NCBI RefSeq assembly: GCF_006494775.1
Contig: NZ_CP041146.1
Span: forward strand, 6,156,619 to 6,220,618
Source: Nocardioides humi
GTDB lineage: Bacteria > Actinomycetota > Actinomycetes > Propionibacteriales > Nocardioidaceae
Reading direction: 5' to 3'
DNA: 64,000 nt
The translations under genes were made by a program, and so were the position numbers. The first letter of the stretch is position 1. Each line of letters begins with the position of its first letter. This document shows positions 47,758-64,000 of the stretch, in pieces. Below the pieces are notes generated by a model. The model searched no databases. It worked only from the letters and a program-made list of their open reading frames with translations, and was not told the origin of the DNA.

Positions 47758-48873
47758 TCAGGCTAGCGCCTCGGTGATCGGGACCGACGCGATGCCGGTG
47801 GCCGCCCCGACCGGGGCGTTGGTCAGCGCGCCCGCGTGGGTGTTGAGCCCCAGCGCCAGGCTGGCGTCGGCCCGGCACGCCTCGAGCCAGCCCCGGTCGG
47901 CCAGCGCGACGGCGTACGGCAGGGTCGCGTTGGTCAGCGCGTACGTCGACGTGTGCGGCACCGCACCCGGCATATTGGCCACGCAGTAGAACGTCGAGCC
48001 GTGCACCTGATATGTCGGATCCGCGTGCGTCGTGGCCCGGGTGTCCTCGAAGCAGCCGCCCTGGTCGACCGCGATGTCGACCAGCACCGAGCCCGGCTTC
48101 ATCCGCGACACCAGCTCGTTCGAGACCAGCTTCGGCGCCGCCGCGCCCGGGATCAGCACCGCGCCGATCACCAGGTCGGCCTCGGTCACCTGCTGCTCGA
48201 TCGCCAGCCGCGAGGACGCCAGCCCGTGGACCCGGTTGTTGTAGCGCCAGAACGACATCCGCAGCTTGTCCAGGTCGGTGTCGAGCAGGGTCACGTCAGC
48301 GCCCATCCCCAGCGCGATGTTCGCCGCGTTCTGCCCCGCGACGCCGGCGCCGATCACCACGACCTTGGCGTTCGCGACACCACCGACCCCGCCCATCAGC
48401 ACACCGCGACCGCCCTGGGCCTTCATCAGCGCGTACGCGCCGACCTGGGGCGCCAGGCAACCCGCGACCTCCGACATCGGGTAGAGCAGCGGCAGCGCGC
48501 CCGAGGGCAGCTGCACGGTCTCGTAGGCGATCGCGGTGACCTGGCGGGCGAGCAGCTCCTCGGTCAGCGGCTTGTCCGCGGCCAGGTGCAGGTAGGTGAA
48601 CAGCACCTGCCCCTCCCGCATCCGGTGGTACTCCTCCGCGACCGGCTCCTTGACCTTCAGCACCATCTCCGCGGCACCCCACACCGCGTCCGCGTCGGGC
48701 AGGATCCTCGCGCCCGCGACGACGTAGTCCTCGTCGCCGATCGAGGAGCCCTCCCCCGCGCCGGCCTGGACCACGACCTCGTGACCGTGCGCGACCAGCT
48801 CGTGCACGCCGATCGGGGTGATCGCCACCCGGTACTCGTGGTTCTTGACTTCCTTCGGCACACCGACGCGCAT
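47758..48873 (-). CDS. ald: Alanine dehydrogenase
   Basis: 371 residues; NAD-dependent conversion of alanine to pyruvate and ammonia. The start [20 protein letters not shown] is typical, substrate residues K (VLKVKEP near 74) and H (YLHLAADKP near 95) are in place and the NAD loop is [23 protein letters not shown] near 169-191. AGGAGG precedes the ATG. The Lrp-type gene just upstream probably regulates it. Confidence 0.94.
   Translation of the reverse strand: MRVGVPKEVKNHEYRVAITPIGVHELVAHGHEVVVQAGAGEGSSIGDEDYVVAGARILPDADAVWGAAEMVLKVKEPVAEEYHRMREGQVLFTYLHLAADKPLTEELLARQVTAIAYETVQLPSGALPLLYPMSEVAGCLAPQVGAYALMKAQGGRGVLMGGVGGVANAKVVVIGAGVAGQNAANIALGMGADVTLLDTDLDKLRMSFWRYNNRVHGLASSRLAIEQQVTEADLVIGAVLIPGAAAPKLVSNELVSRMKPGSVLVDIAVDQGGCFEDTRATTHADPTYQVHGSTFYCVANMPGAVPHTSTYALTNATLPYAVALADRGWLEACRADASLALGLNTHAGALTNAPVGAATGIASVPITEALA
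47760..47765 (-). promoter_or_regulatory. -10 box (TAGCCT) of xerD, predicted leaderless
   Basis: The hexamer lies in the ald 3' end and ends 6 bases before the xerD GTG at 47753. Confidence 0.45.
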
Positions 48874-49009
48874 GGACAGCCCTCCTGGTCGCGGTCTCCG
48901 TCGCGGATTCCCCTGTGGAGAGAAATCATGAAGATCAGTCGGCCCGACCGCTAGAGGAACCAGCGAGAATTCGACCTCGAACGGGAACCTCGGATCGGAT
49001 CGTCGGCGA

Positions 49010-49495
49010 TCAGCGCTGGGACGGGCGTCGCGCCGAACCCTGTTCGGCCGGGCGCCCGCGCAGGTGCTCGAAGATCAGGCTGGTCTCGGTCATGGCGACG
49101 TCGCGGGTGCCGCTGAGGTGGTCGAGCACGAACTCCCGCAGCTCCTCCGAGCCCGCCGTGGCGACGTGGATGAGGAAGTCGTCGGCGCCGGCCAGGAAGT
49201 AGACGTTGAGCACCTCGGGCAGGGTGGCCATCGCCTGCGCGAAGGCGCTCAGCTCGCCGCGCGCGTGCGGCCGGAGCCGGACCGAGATCATCGCCTGCAG
49301 CGGACGCCCGATGCTGGCCTGGTCGACCTCGGCATGCGCGCCGCGGATCACGCCGCGCTCGAACAGCGAGCGGACCCGGCCGTGGCAGGTGGACGGGGCG
49401 ATGCCGACCCGGGCGGCCAGCACGTTGTTGGCCAGCCGCGCGTCGTCCTGGAGCTCGCGGACGATGGCGGCGTCGATCGGGTCGAGCTCGGCCAC
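49010..49495 (-). CDS. Lrp/AsnC-family regulator, probable AldR
   Basis: 161 residues: an N-terminal winged helix (LDPIDAAIVRELQDDARLANNVLAARVGIAPSTCHGRVRSLFERGVI) and a C-terminal RAM ligand domain (AMISVRLRPHARGELSAFAQAM, FLAGADDFLIHVATAG). It starts at a GTG two bases after the nudix stop. Position next to ald, with 136 bases between, makes it the likely alanine-responsive activator or repressor (AldR type). Confidence 0.83.
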   Translation of the reverse strand: MAELDPIDAAIVRELQDDARLANNVLAARVGIAPSTCHGRVRSLFERGVIRGAHAEVDQASIGRPLQAMISVRLRPHARGELSAFAQAMATLPEVLNVYFLAGADDFLIHVATAGSEELREFVLDHLSGTRDVAMTETSLIFEHLRGRPAEQGSARRPSQR

Positions 49496-49496
49496 G

Positions 49497-53574
<4,078 letters not shown>

Positions 53575-53578
<4 letters not shown>

Positions 53579-54540
53579 GCGCCCTCCTCCCGCGCCCGCG
53601 CCTGGCGCCGCTGCTCCGCGGCCCCGCGCCAGCCCTCGACGGACAGTCCGAACTTGGCCACCAGGCGGTCGGTGAACGGCGCCTGGTGCAGGCGCACCAG
53701 GCGGACCGGCCGCTGGCCTCGGCTCACCTCGATCCGCGCGCCGGGGGGCAGGTCGACGCTGCGCCGGCCGTCGCACCACAGCACACCGGAGCCCTGGTTG
53801 CCCTCGAGCACCTCGACCGCGATCACCGACGACGGCGCCACCACCATCGGTCGGGCGAACAGCGCGTGCGCGCTCAGCGGCACGATGCACAGGGCCTCCA
53901 CCTGCGGCCACACGATCGGGCCGCCGGCGCTGAAGTTGTAGGCCGTCGACCCGGTCGGGGTCGCGCACACCACGCCGTCGCAGCCCCACCGGGACAGCGG
54001 CCGGTCGTCGATCTCGATGACGACCTCGAGCATCCGCTCCCGGGCGGCCTTCTCGACGCTGGCCTCGTTGACGGCGAAGGTGGAGTAGACGAGCGCGCCG
54101 TCGACGTACGCCTTCACGTCCAGGGTGAGCCGGTCCTCGGTCGTGTAGCGCTGGTGGACGATCGCGTCGATGGTGGCCGCGACGTCCTCGTGCTCGGCCT
54201 CGGCGAGGAAGCCGACGTGGCCGAGGTTGACCCCCAGCACCGGCGTCGACCGCTGGTGGGTCACCTCGGCGGCGCGCAGGATGCTCCCGTCGCCGCCGAT
54301 GACGACGGTCAGCTCGCAGCCGTGGCTCGCGTCGGACTCGGAGTCGGTCAGCTCGACGGCGGGCGCGTAGTCCTCCGGCGCCAGGTCGAGGTCGTCGGCC
54401 TCGTGGCGCAGCAGCCGGACGACGATGCCGTGGCCGGTCAGCTCCTTGACGAAGGCGCGCGCCACGTCGCGGGCCTCGGCCCGGCCCGTATGGGCCAGCA
54501 CGAGCACCCGGCGCGGGATGTCGCCGGTCGCGGACGTCAT
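53575..54540 (-). CDS. ppnK: NAD kinase
   Basis: 321 residues; makes NADP from NAD. GGDGSILRAAEVTHQRSTPVLGVNLGHVGFL near 81-111 is the catalytic region, NEASVEKA (near 157) and DGVVCATPTGSTAYNFSAGGPIVWP near 190-214 complete the family pattern. It overlaps both tlyA and recN by 4 bases, so the genes are co-translated. Confidence 0.94.
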
Positions 54541-55370
54541 GGGGTCACCCTCTCATCCGGGTCCGACGTGCCGCGCCGGACGACCTCCGCGACGGACGCG
54601 TCGTCCACCGTCGCCGGCCCGTGTCGCAGCCACAGGAAGAACTCCACGTTGCCCGAGGGACCCGGCAGCGGGCTGGCCGTGACCGCCCGCGCGCCCCAGC
54701 CGCGCTCCGCGGCCGCGTGCGCGACCCCGAGCACCGTCTCCACCCACAGCTCGGGGTCGCGGACGACGCCGCCCTTGCCGAGCCGGTCCTTGCCGACCTC
54801 GAACTGCGGCTTCACCATCAGCGCCAGGTCGCCGTCGGGCCGGGTCACGCCGAGCAGGGCGTCCAGGACCAGGGTGAGCGAGATGAAGGAGAGGTCGCCC
54901 ACGACGAGGTCGACCGGGCCCCCGATGGCGTCGGCCGTGAGCGTGCGGACGTTGGTGCGGTCGTGCACGACCACCCGGTCGTGCTGCTGCAGGGACCAGT
55001 GCAGCTGGCCGTAGCCCACGTCGACCGCGACCACCTCCGCCGCCCCCGACCGGAGCAGGACGTCGGTGAACCCGCCCGTGGACGCGCCCGCGTCCAGGCA
55101 GCGACGCCCGGCGACCTCGAGCCCGAGGGGACCGAAGGCGCCCAGCGCGCCCACCAGCTTGTGGGCCCCGCGGGACACGTAGTCCGGCCCGTGCTCGCCC
55201 TCCCTCACCACGATCGCGACGTCCGTCGTGACCCCGGTGGCCGGCTTCGACGCGACCGCCCCGGCGACCTTGACGCGGCCGTCGGCGATCAGCTGTGCGG
55301 CGCGCTCCCGGGACGGCGCCAGCCCGCGGCGGACCAGCTCCGCGTCGAGGCGCAGTCGGCGCGGCGGCAC
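54537..55370 (-). CDS. tlyA: TlyA-family rRNA 2'-O-methyltransferase
   Basis: 277 residues: an N-terminal S4 domain (RLRLDAELVRRGLAPSRERAAQLIADGRVKV) and an FtsJ-like methyltransferase domain (CLDAGASTGGFTDVLLRSGAAEVVAVDVGYGQLHWSL near 93-129, VVGDLSFISLTLVL near 157, MVKPQFEVGKDRLGKGGVV near 184). TlyA methylates 16S and 23S rRNA and sets capreomycin sensitivity in mycobacteria. The GTG start overlaps the previous stop. Confidence 0.93.
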   Translation of the reverse strand: MPPRRLRLDAELVRRGLAPSRERAAQLIADGRVKVAGAVASKPATGVTTDVAIVVREGEHGPDYVSRGAHKLVGALGAFGPLGLEVAGRRCLDAGASTGGFTDVLLRSGAAEVVAVDVGYGQLHWSLQQHDRVVVHDRTNVRTLTADAIGGPVDLVVGDLSFISLTLVLDALLGVTRPDGDLALMVKPQFEVGKDRLGKGGVVRDPELWVETVLGVAHAAAERGWGARAVTASPLPGPSGNVEFFLWLRHGPATVDDASVAEVVRRGTSDPDERVTP

Positions 55371-55561
55371 TACGGCGCAGCGGGCGCGGCCGGCGCGGCG
55401 GGTGGGTTGTCGAGTGTGCGCCGGAGCTCGCCGTGCGCCTCCTCCAGCACCCCCGCGTGCTCCTCCAGCGGCCGCTCGGCGAGGCCCGCCACGAGATCGA
55501 GCACGCGGTCGACGGCGTCGATCCCGGTCGGCGTGGGCGCCGGAACTCCTACCTCGGTCAT
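55370..55561 (-). CDS. 63-residue conserved small protein at the head of the tlyA operon
   Basis: A short helical peptide (IDAVDRVLDLVAGLAERPLEEHAGVLEEAHGELRRTLD) with an Ala-Pro tail. Its stop overlaps the tlyA start by one base. A gene of this size and place (Rv1693) is present before tlyA in mycobacteria. Function unknown. TAGCCT lies 6 bases before the ATG. Confidence 0.72.
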   Translation of the reverse strand: MTEVGVPAPTPTGIDAVDRVLDLVAGLAERPLEEHAGVLEEAHGELRRTLDNPPAAPAAPAAP

Positions 55562-55567
55562 GACGCG

Positions 55568-55573
55568 AGGCTA
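55568..55573 (-). promoter_or_regulatory. -10 box (TAGCCT) of the 63-residue protein/tlyA operon, predicted leaderless
   Basis: The hexamer ends 6 bases before the ATG at 55561 and overlaps the stop codon of the phosphatase gene. Confidence 0.5.
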
Positions 55574-56604
55574 CCGCGCCACCGGGTCGGTGCCGGGGAC
55601 CCGTGCCGCGGCGATGTCCACCGCCTCTCCCGTCCGGTCCCGGTGGTCCCAGGCGGTGACCGCGGCCACCCGCCACCAGTCGGCGACAGTCGCCTCCGGC
55701 CCGACCTGCTCGACGACCAGCCGCCCCTCGTCGACCCGCCCGGCCCAGCCGCCCAGCCGCCAGGCAGGCGTGTCCGCCGCCCGGTCCCGCTCCGGCGCCT
55801 CGTGCGCGGTCGTCAGGCCGCCGAGGTCGGGGGCGATGTACCCCGGCCGGTGCCCCGCCTCGGCCGCCACCAGCTCGGCGAGCCCGGTCACGCCGGTGAG
55901 CACCAGCAGCGAGTCGACCCCCGCGTTGTGTGCCCCTCGATGTCGGTGTCCAGCCGGTCGCCCACCATCAGCGGGCGCCGGCCACCCACCCGGCGGACCG
56001 TCTCGTCGAGCAGCGGCCGCGCGGGCTTCCCGGCGACCTGCGGCGTCATGCCGGTGAACCGCTGCACCATGTCCACGAGCACGCCGTGCCCCGGCGCCAC
56101 GCCGTACGCGGTCGGGATGGTGTGGTCGGTGTTGCTCGCCACCCACGGCAGGCCGTCCCGGATCCGTACCGCCGCCTGCATGATCTCCCGCCACCGCAGG
56201 TCCGGTCCGTACCCGCTCGCCGCCGCCCGCGCCTCCTCGTCGCCGTCGACCGCGACCAGGCCGGCCTCCTCCAGGGCGGTCCGCAGGCCCGGCCCGCCCA
56301 GGCAGAGCACCGGCGCCCCGGGCCCGAACCGCTCGGCCAGCAGCCGCGCCGCCGCCTGCGCACTCGTCACGACATCGCCGGTCTCCGCCGCGACCCCGAG
56401 GTCGCGCAGGCGTCCGGCGACCACCGCGGCCGACCGCGAGGCGTTGTTGGTGATGAAGGCCACCCGCATCCCGGCATCCCGAGCCCCGACGATGCTCTCG
56501 GCCGCGCCCACCACCGCCTCGTCGCCGATGTAGACGACCCCGTCGAGGTCGAGCATCGCCAGGTCGTACGCGCGCGCCAGCGGATCCGCGGAGGTGAGCA
56601 ACAC
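55571..56604 (-). CDS. HAD-IIA phosphatase (NagD-like, Rv1692-like), one frameshift
   Basis: About 344 residues after repair. Motif I is AMLDLDGVVYIGDEAVVGA near 16-34, motif II ITNNASRS near 54-61, and motif IV VGDRLDTDIEGAHNAGVDSLLVLTGV near 217-242. The break is inside this last motif, near 55932 in a GGGG run. It may be the glycerol-3-phosphate phosphatase described for Rv1692. It starts at a GTG and diverges from the DUF1015 gene. Confidence 0.82.
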
Positions 56605-56641
56605 GAGGACTACCTTGCCAGCACCCCCACCACGGCCTCCG

Positions 56642-56647
56642 TACGAT
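56642..56647 (+). promoter_or_regulatory. -10 box (TACGAT) of the DUF1015-like gene, predicted leaderless
   Basis: The hexamer ends 6 bases before the ATG at 56654. Confidence 0.45.
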
Positions 56648-56653
56648 GCCCTG

Positions 56654-57801
56654 ATGGACGCGACAGCCCTGGTGACCCCGCCGTACGTCGCGGGCCCGTT
56701 GCGTCTCGAGCCGTTCCCCGCGCTGATGCTCACCCCGCCCGGGTGGGCAACCCGAGCACCGGACGGGCCTTCGCCCGCCCGTACAAGGACGTCTCCGCCC
56801 GTCTCCTGCGCTGGCAGGCCCGCGGCCTGGTCCGCGCCGACACCGAGCCGGCGCTCTATCTCCACGAGTACAGCGCCAACGGGATGACCGTGCGTGGCCT
56901 GGTCGGCGCCCTCGACGTCTCCCGCCGCGCCGCCGGGCCCGAGGAGCGCGCCGTCCTGCCGCACGAGGGGATCCACCCGCCCAGGCCGACGAGCTGGCCG
57001 ACCGGATGGAGGAGATGCAGCTCAACCCCGCCCCCATCCTGCTCGTCCACCAGGGCACGCCCCGCCTGCGCGCCCTCCTCGGCGAGGTGACGAGCCGCGA
57101 GCCGGACCACGCGTTCGCCGACCGTGGCGGCCAGGAGCACCGGATCTGGGCCGAGCGCTCCCCCGACACGCTGGCGGCCATCGCCGGCGAGCTCGCGAGC
57201 AGCCGCGCCCTCATCGCCGACGGCCACCACCGCTACGCGGCCTACCTCCGGCTCCAGCGCCGCGGGATCGGCCACCCCGCGGCCCGCGTCCCACCGACCT
57301 CGGGCTGGCGATGCTCGTCGACCAGCAGGACACCCCGCTCTTCCTCGGGCCCATCCACCGCACGCTCAGCGGGACGTCGCTCGCCGACCTCCGCGACGCC
57401 GCCGACACCCTCGGCCTCGAGTACGCCGAGCAGGCCCAGGCCGACGCCGTCCACGCCCTCTCCGCGGCACGGCTCGCGGCGACCGACGGCGAGCGATGGG
57501 CCGTGATCGGGCTCGGGATCGGCGCGGACGAGGCCGCCGTCGAGGTGCTCCACCGGCGGATCGTGCCGGCGCTCCCCCACGGCCCGCCGCCATCGCCTAC
57601 CACCACACGGTCGACGATGCCCTCGGCGGAGCCCGCGCGGACGCGATCGCCGTCCTCATGCCGGCACCCTCCGTCGACCTGGTGCTCCGGGTCGCCGAGG
57701 CCGATCGGCTGCTGCCCGAGAAGGCCACCTCCTTCCAGCCCAAGCCGAGCCTGGGCGTGCTCATCCGCTCACTGCGCGACGCAGCATCCGACCCGACGTG
57801 A
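56654..57801 (+). CDS. DUF1015-like protein broken by about four frameshifts
   Basis: Joined across frames this is about 383 residues. Segments in order: TALVTPPYVAGPLRLEPF; VGNPSTGRAFARPYKDVSARLLRWQARG; ELADRMEEMQLNPAPILLVH, ALIADGHHRYAAYLRLQ; DLGLAMLVDQQDTPLFLGPIHRTL; IAYHHTVDDALGGARADAI and KATSFQPKPSLGVLIRSLRD. The DGHHRY and KSTSF-like motifs are those of DUF1015 (SerK-like kinase fold). Breaks lie near 56742, 56982, 57288 and 57588, each in a G/C-rich run. Whether the gene is dead or the sequence is wrong cannot be decided here; the consistent codon use favours error. Confidence 0.7.
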
Positions 57802-58125
57802 CCTCGACCTCGACGCGGGAGGCCGTCCGCCCGCCGGCCGGTAGAAGCGCCGCCGCAACGCTCCCTCGACGCCGACGACGTCGCCCGCCCGCCAGCTCCG
57901 CATGGACCGTCGCGCGCGGGCCGACCAGGCCGCCAGGTCCACCACGTCGACCGACGGGCCCTTCCTGCCGGAGGCCAGCAACCGGACCTCGGCCCGCGGC
58001 ACGATCACCCGGCAGGTCCACAACCGGTCGCCGCTCGGCAGCACCCGCTCCTCCGGCTCGGCCGCCACCCGGCCGCTCAGCATCACCGTGTTGGCCGTCT
58101 CGGCCTCCTGCATCTCGACCGCCAT
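57761..58125 (-). CDS. Single-stranded DNA-binding protein-like OB-fold protein, probable frameshift
   Basis: About 121 residues. The N-terminus ANTVMLSGRVAAEPEERVLPSGDRLWTCRVIVPR is SSB-like, with DLAAWSARARRSMRSWRAGDVVGVEGALRRRFYR following as in SSB OB-folds. The last part (RTASRVEVEVTSGRMLRRA) is in another frame after a break near 57840. It lacks the acidic C-terminal tip of true SSB, so it is probably a paralogue. AGGAGG precedes the ATG. Its end overlaps the DUF1015-like gene by 41 bases in antisense. Confidence 0.68.
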
Positions 58126-58361
58126 GACCGGTCGCCTCCTGCGATCTCGTCAGCGAGCCCCGATGGCTCACCCGTCGCGACGATCCTGCGGCCGGCGTCC
58201 GACACGAGCCGCCCGACCGACGGCCCTGTGGATCAGGAGCCTCGGACAGCGCCCTGTGGACGAACGACGGCCTCTGCTGTGCCTGAAGTGACGAAAGAGG
58301 CACCGGAGCGCACCGAGAGCCGCGGGGCCGTCGAGAAGCTGCGGAGCGCCGAAGGAGCGCG

Positions 58362-58400
58362 AAAAGCACTCAGGGCCAGCACACGAGGTGCTGGCCTGAG
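58362..58400 (-). terminator. Terminator of the rRNA operon
   Basis: On the minus strand, just after 5S, a 13-base stem (CTCAGGCCAGCAC paired with GTGCTGGCCCTGAG, one bulged C) closed by CTCGT is followed by TGCTTTT. This is a classic intrinsic terminator. Confidence 0.8.
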
Positions 58401-58409
58401 CCAATGTTT

Positions 58410-58525
58410 GTCCGGCGGCGTCCTACTCTCCCACAGCCTCTCGGTTGCAGTACCATCGGCGCTGGCAGGCTTAACTTCCGGGTTCGGGATGGGACCGGGT
58501 GTTTCCCTGCCGCTATGGCCGCCGT
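58410..58525 (-). rRNA. rrf: 5S ribosomal RNA
   Basis: The reverse strand reads GGCGGCCATAGCGGCAGG at the 5' end, holds CCCATCCCGAACCCGGAAG in the middle and ends GAGAGTAGGACGCCGCC. The ends pair as expected for helix I. Boundaries are good to a few bases. It is last in the operon. Confidence 0.93.
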
Positions 58526-58644
58526 AACTCTATGAACCCTCACCACCATACAATCGTTGTGGTGGGGTTGGTCTTCATGTGGACGCGCAGCACCAAAATT
58601 TCATAGTGTGTTTGGTGTTGTGGTGTGTGTTGGGGGTTTGTTGT

Positions 58645-61803
<3,159 letters not shown>

Positions 61804-61930
61804 CCCACAACAAACCACCAACACACACAACAACCCACCCCCACCAACCACCCGCCGCGCCGAAACACAACAAATGAAGCAAGAGCCGAGCCATCAGTAA
61901 CATCAGCAGCCTCGTGTGGAAACAACCTCA

Positions 61931-61940
61931 TTAAAGAACA
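61931..61940 (-). promoter_or_regulatory. boxA-like antitermination element in the spacer
   Basis: TGTTCTTTAA on the minus strand resembles boxA (TGCTCTTTAACA), located about 130 bases before 23S, the expected place for Nus-factor antitermination. Confidence 0.6.
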
Positions 61941-62083
61941 CACAAAACAATCACGAAACAAACACTATAATAAATGCTCGCGTCCACTATGAAGAAATCA
62001 AACAACCAGAAGCCAACCAGCCCAACCCAGAAACCATCCAGGCCAGCATCTGATGCCTCAGACACCCAACAGCATGCCACACA

Positions 62084-62136
62084 CTCAAACCAATAGCTCA
62101 AACCAATAGTTTCAAACCAATAGCTCAAACCAATAG
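62084..62136 (-). repeat. Four 13-base tandem repeats in the rRNA spacer
   Basis: CTCAAACCAATAG on the plus strand occurs at 62084-62096, 62097-62109 and 62124-62136, with a variant (TTCAAACCAATAG) at 62111-62123 after one extra T. It lies about 130 bases downstream of the 16S 3' end. Confidence 0.85.
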
Positions 62137-62214
62137 CCCAACCGATTGTCTGTGTTCCACTAGCGAACACCCCCAACCGCAGCCCAACATTCGCAGGCTG
62201 TCACGGGGTGTGCT

Positions 62215-63753
<1,539 letters not shown>

Positions 63754-63852
63754 AAATTCAATACCCAACAAACAGAAACTACTGACAAACTGTCATCAGA
63801 ATCATCATTGCCGAAATGCACACAAACATTTCACAAACAATCTATGCATGAC

Positions 63853-63873
63853 ACACTGTTGAGTTCTCAAACA
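63853..63873 (-). promoter_or_regulatory. Conserved rRNA leader element
   Basis: TGTTTGAGAACTCAACAGT on the minus strand is the leader motif common to actinobacterial rRNA operons, with a small GAGAACTC palindrome. It lies 100 bases before 16S and is thought to act in antitermination or processing. Confidence 0.6.
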
Positions 63874-63931
63874 TCACACGCACTCGCGCCTCCGACCCTG
63901 GTGGGCCTTCGGTCGCGGGGCAACCTGTGAA

Positions 63932-63960
63932 ACGTTACTGGCTCGGCCCTACGGCGTCAA
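63932..63960 (-). promoter_or_regulatory. rRNA operon promoter
   Basis: On the minus strand TTGACG (-35) and TAACGT (-10) are 17 bases apart, about 180 bases upstream of 16S. It fits housekeeping sigma recognition. Further upstream promoters could lie outside the window. Confidence 0.65.
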
Positions 63961-64000
63961 CTCCGGGAACCGGAGCCTCGACCTGGATCCGAGCCATGCT

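Overview
The window is high-GC actinobacterial DNA. Its gene content, its rRNA operon and its cholesterol-type gene blocks fit a Nocardioidaceae member such as Nocardioides, which is an inference because no 16S search could be run. About 58 protein genes or gene remnants and one rRNA operon (16S-23S-5S, minus strand, at the right end) are supported.

Layout. 0-5.3 kb: kshA (Rieske steroid 9-alpha-hydroxylase) diverges from a fadE26-fadE27-fadD17-like set. 5.3-10.6 kb: a decayed ydcF remnant, an atypical SDR, a circularly permuted ATP-grasp / alpha-E / transglutaminase cassette and a secreted collagen-like protein. 10.6-15.7 kb: a secreted beta-propeller, a nitronate monooxygenase, and fadD19 divergent from echA19. 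15.7-21.8 kb: small membrane and secreted proteins and two tandem Ser/Thr kinases with extracellular FG-GAP domains. 21.9-29.1 kb: a fadD8-like ligase, an M24 peptidase, an F420-type oxidoreductase, and a DUF35-Ltp4-Ltp3-like set. 29-32 kb: a membrane protein, map and a YbdK-like ligase. 32-34.8 kb: cyp125-like divergent from fadA5-like. 34.8-57.8 kb: a housekeeping block (der, plsC, cmk, tyrA, rluB, scpB, scpA, parA, Ski2-like helicase, xerD, ald, lrp, nudix, pyrG, recN, ppnK, tlyA, HAD phosphatase), recognisably the mycobacterial Rv1692-Rv1713 neighbourhood with insertions and losses. 57.8 kb to the end: an SSB-like gene and the rRNA operon.

How the parts connect. The steroid genes cover activation of the cholesterol side chain (CYP125, FadD17/FadD19-type ligases), its beta-oxidation (FadE26/FadE27, EchA19, FadA5, DUF35/Ltp proteins) and ring opening (KshA). 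They lie in five separate blocks, but seven matches to the KstR palindrome TnnAACnnGTTnnA sit in front of them, so they look like one dispersed regulon.

Two window-wide patterns stand out. First, at least 16 genes have a TAnnnT hexamer ending 6-7 nt before the start codon, which predicts leaderless mRNAs. Second, about 13 otherwise intact genes or gene parts are broken by single-base deletions, nearly all in G/C runs. Each can be repaired by adding one base, so base-calling error is a more likely cause than decay. The ydcF remnant, which has lost about 120 internal codons, is a real pseudogene.
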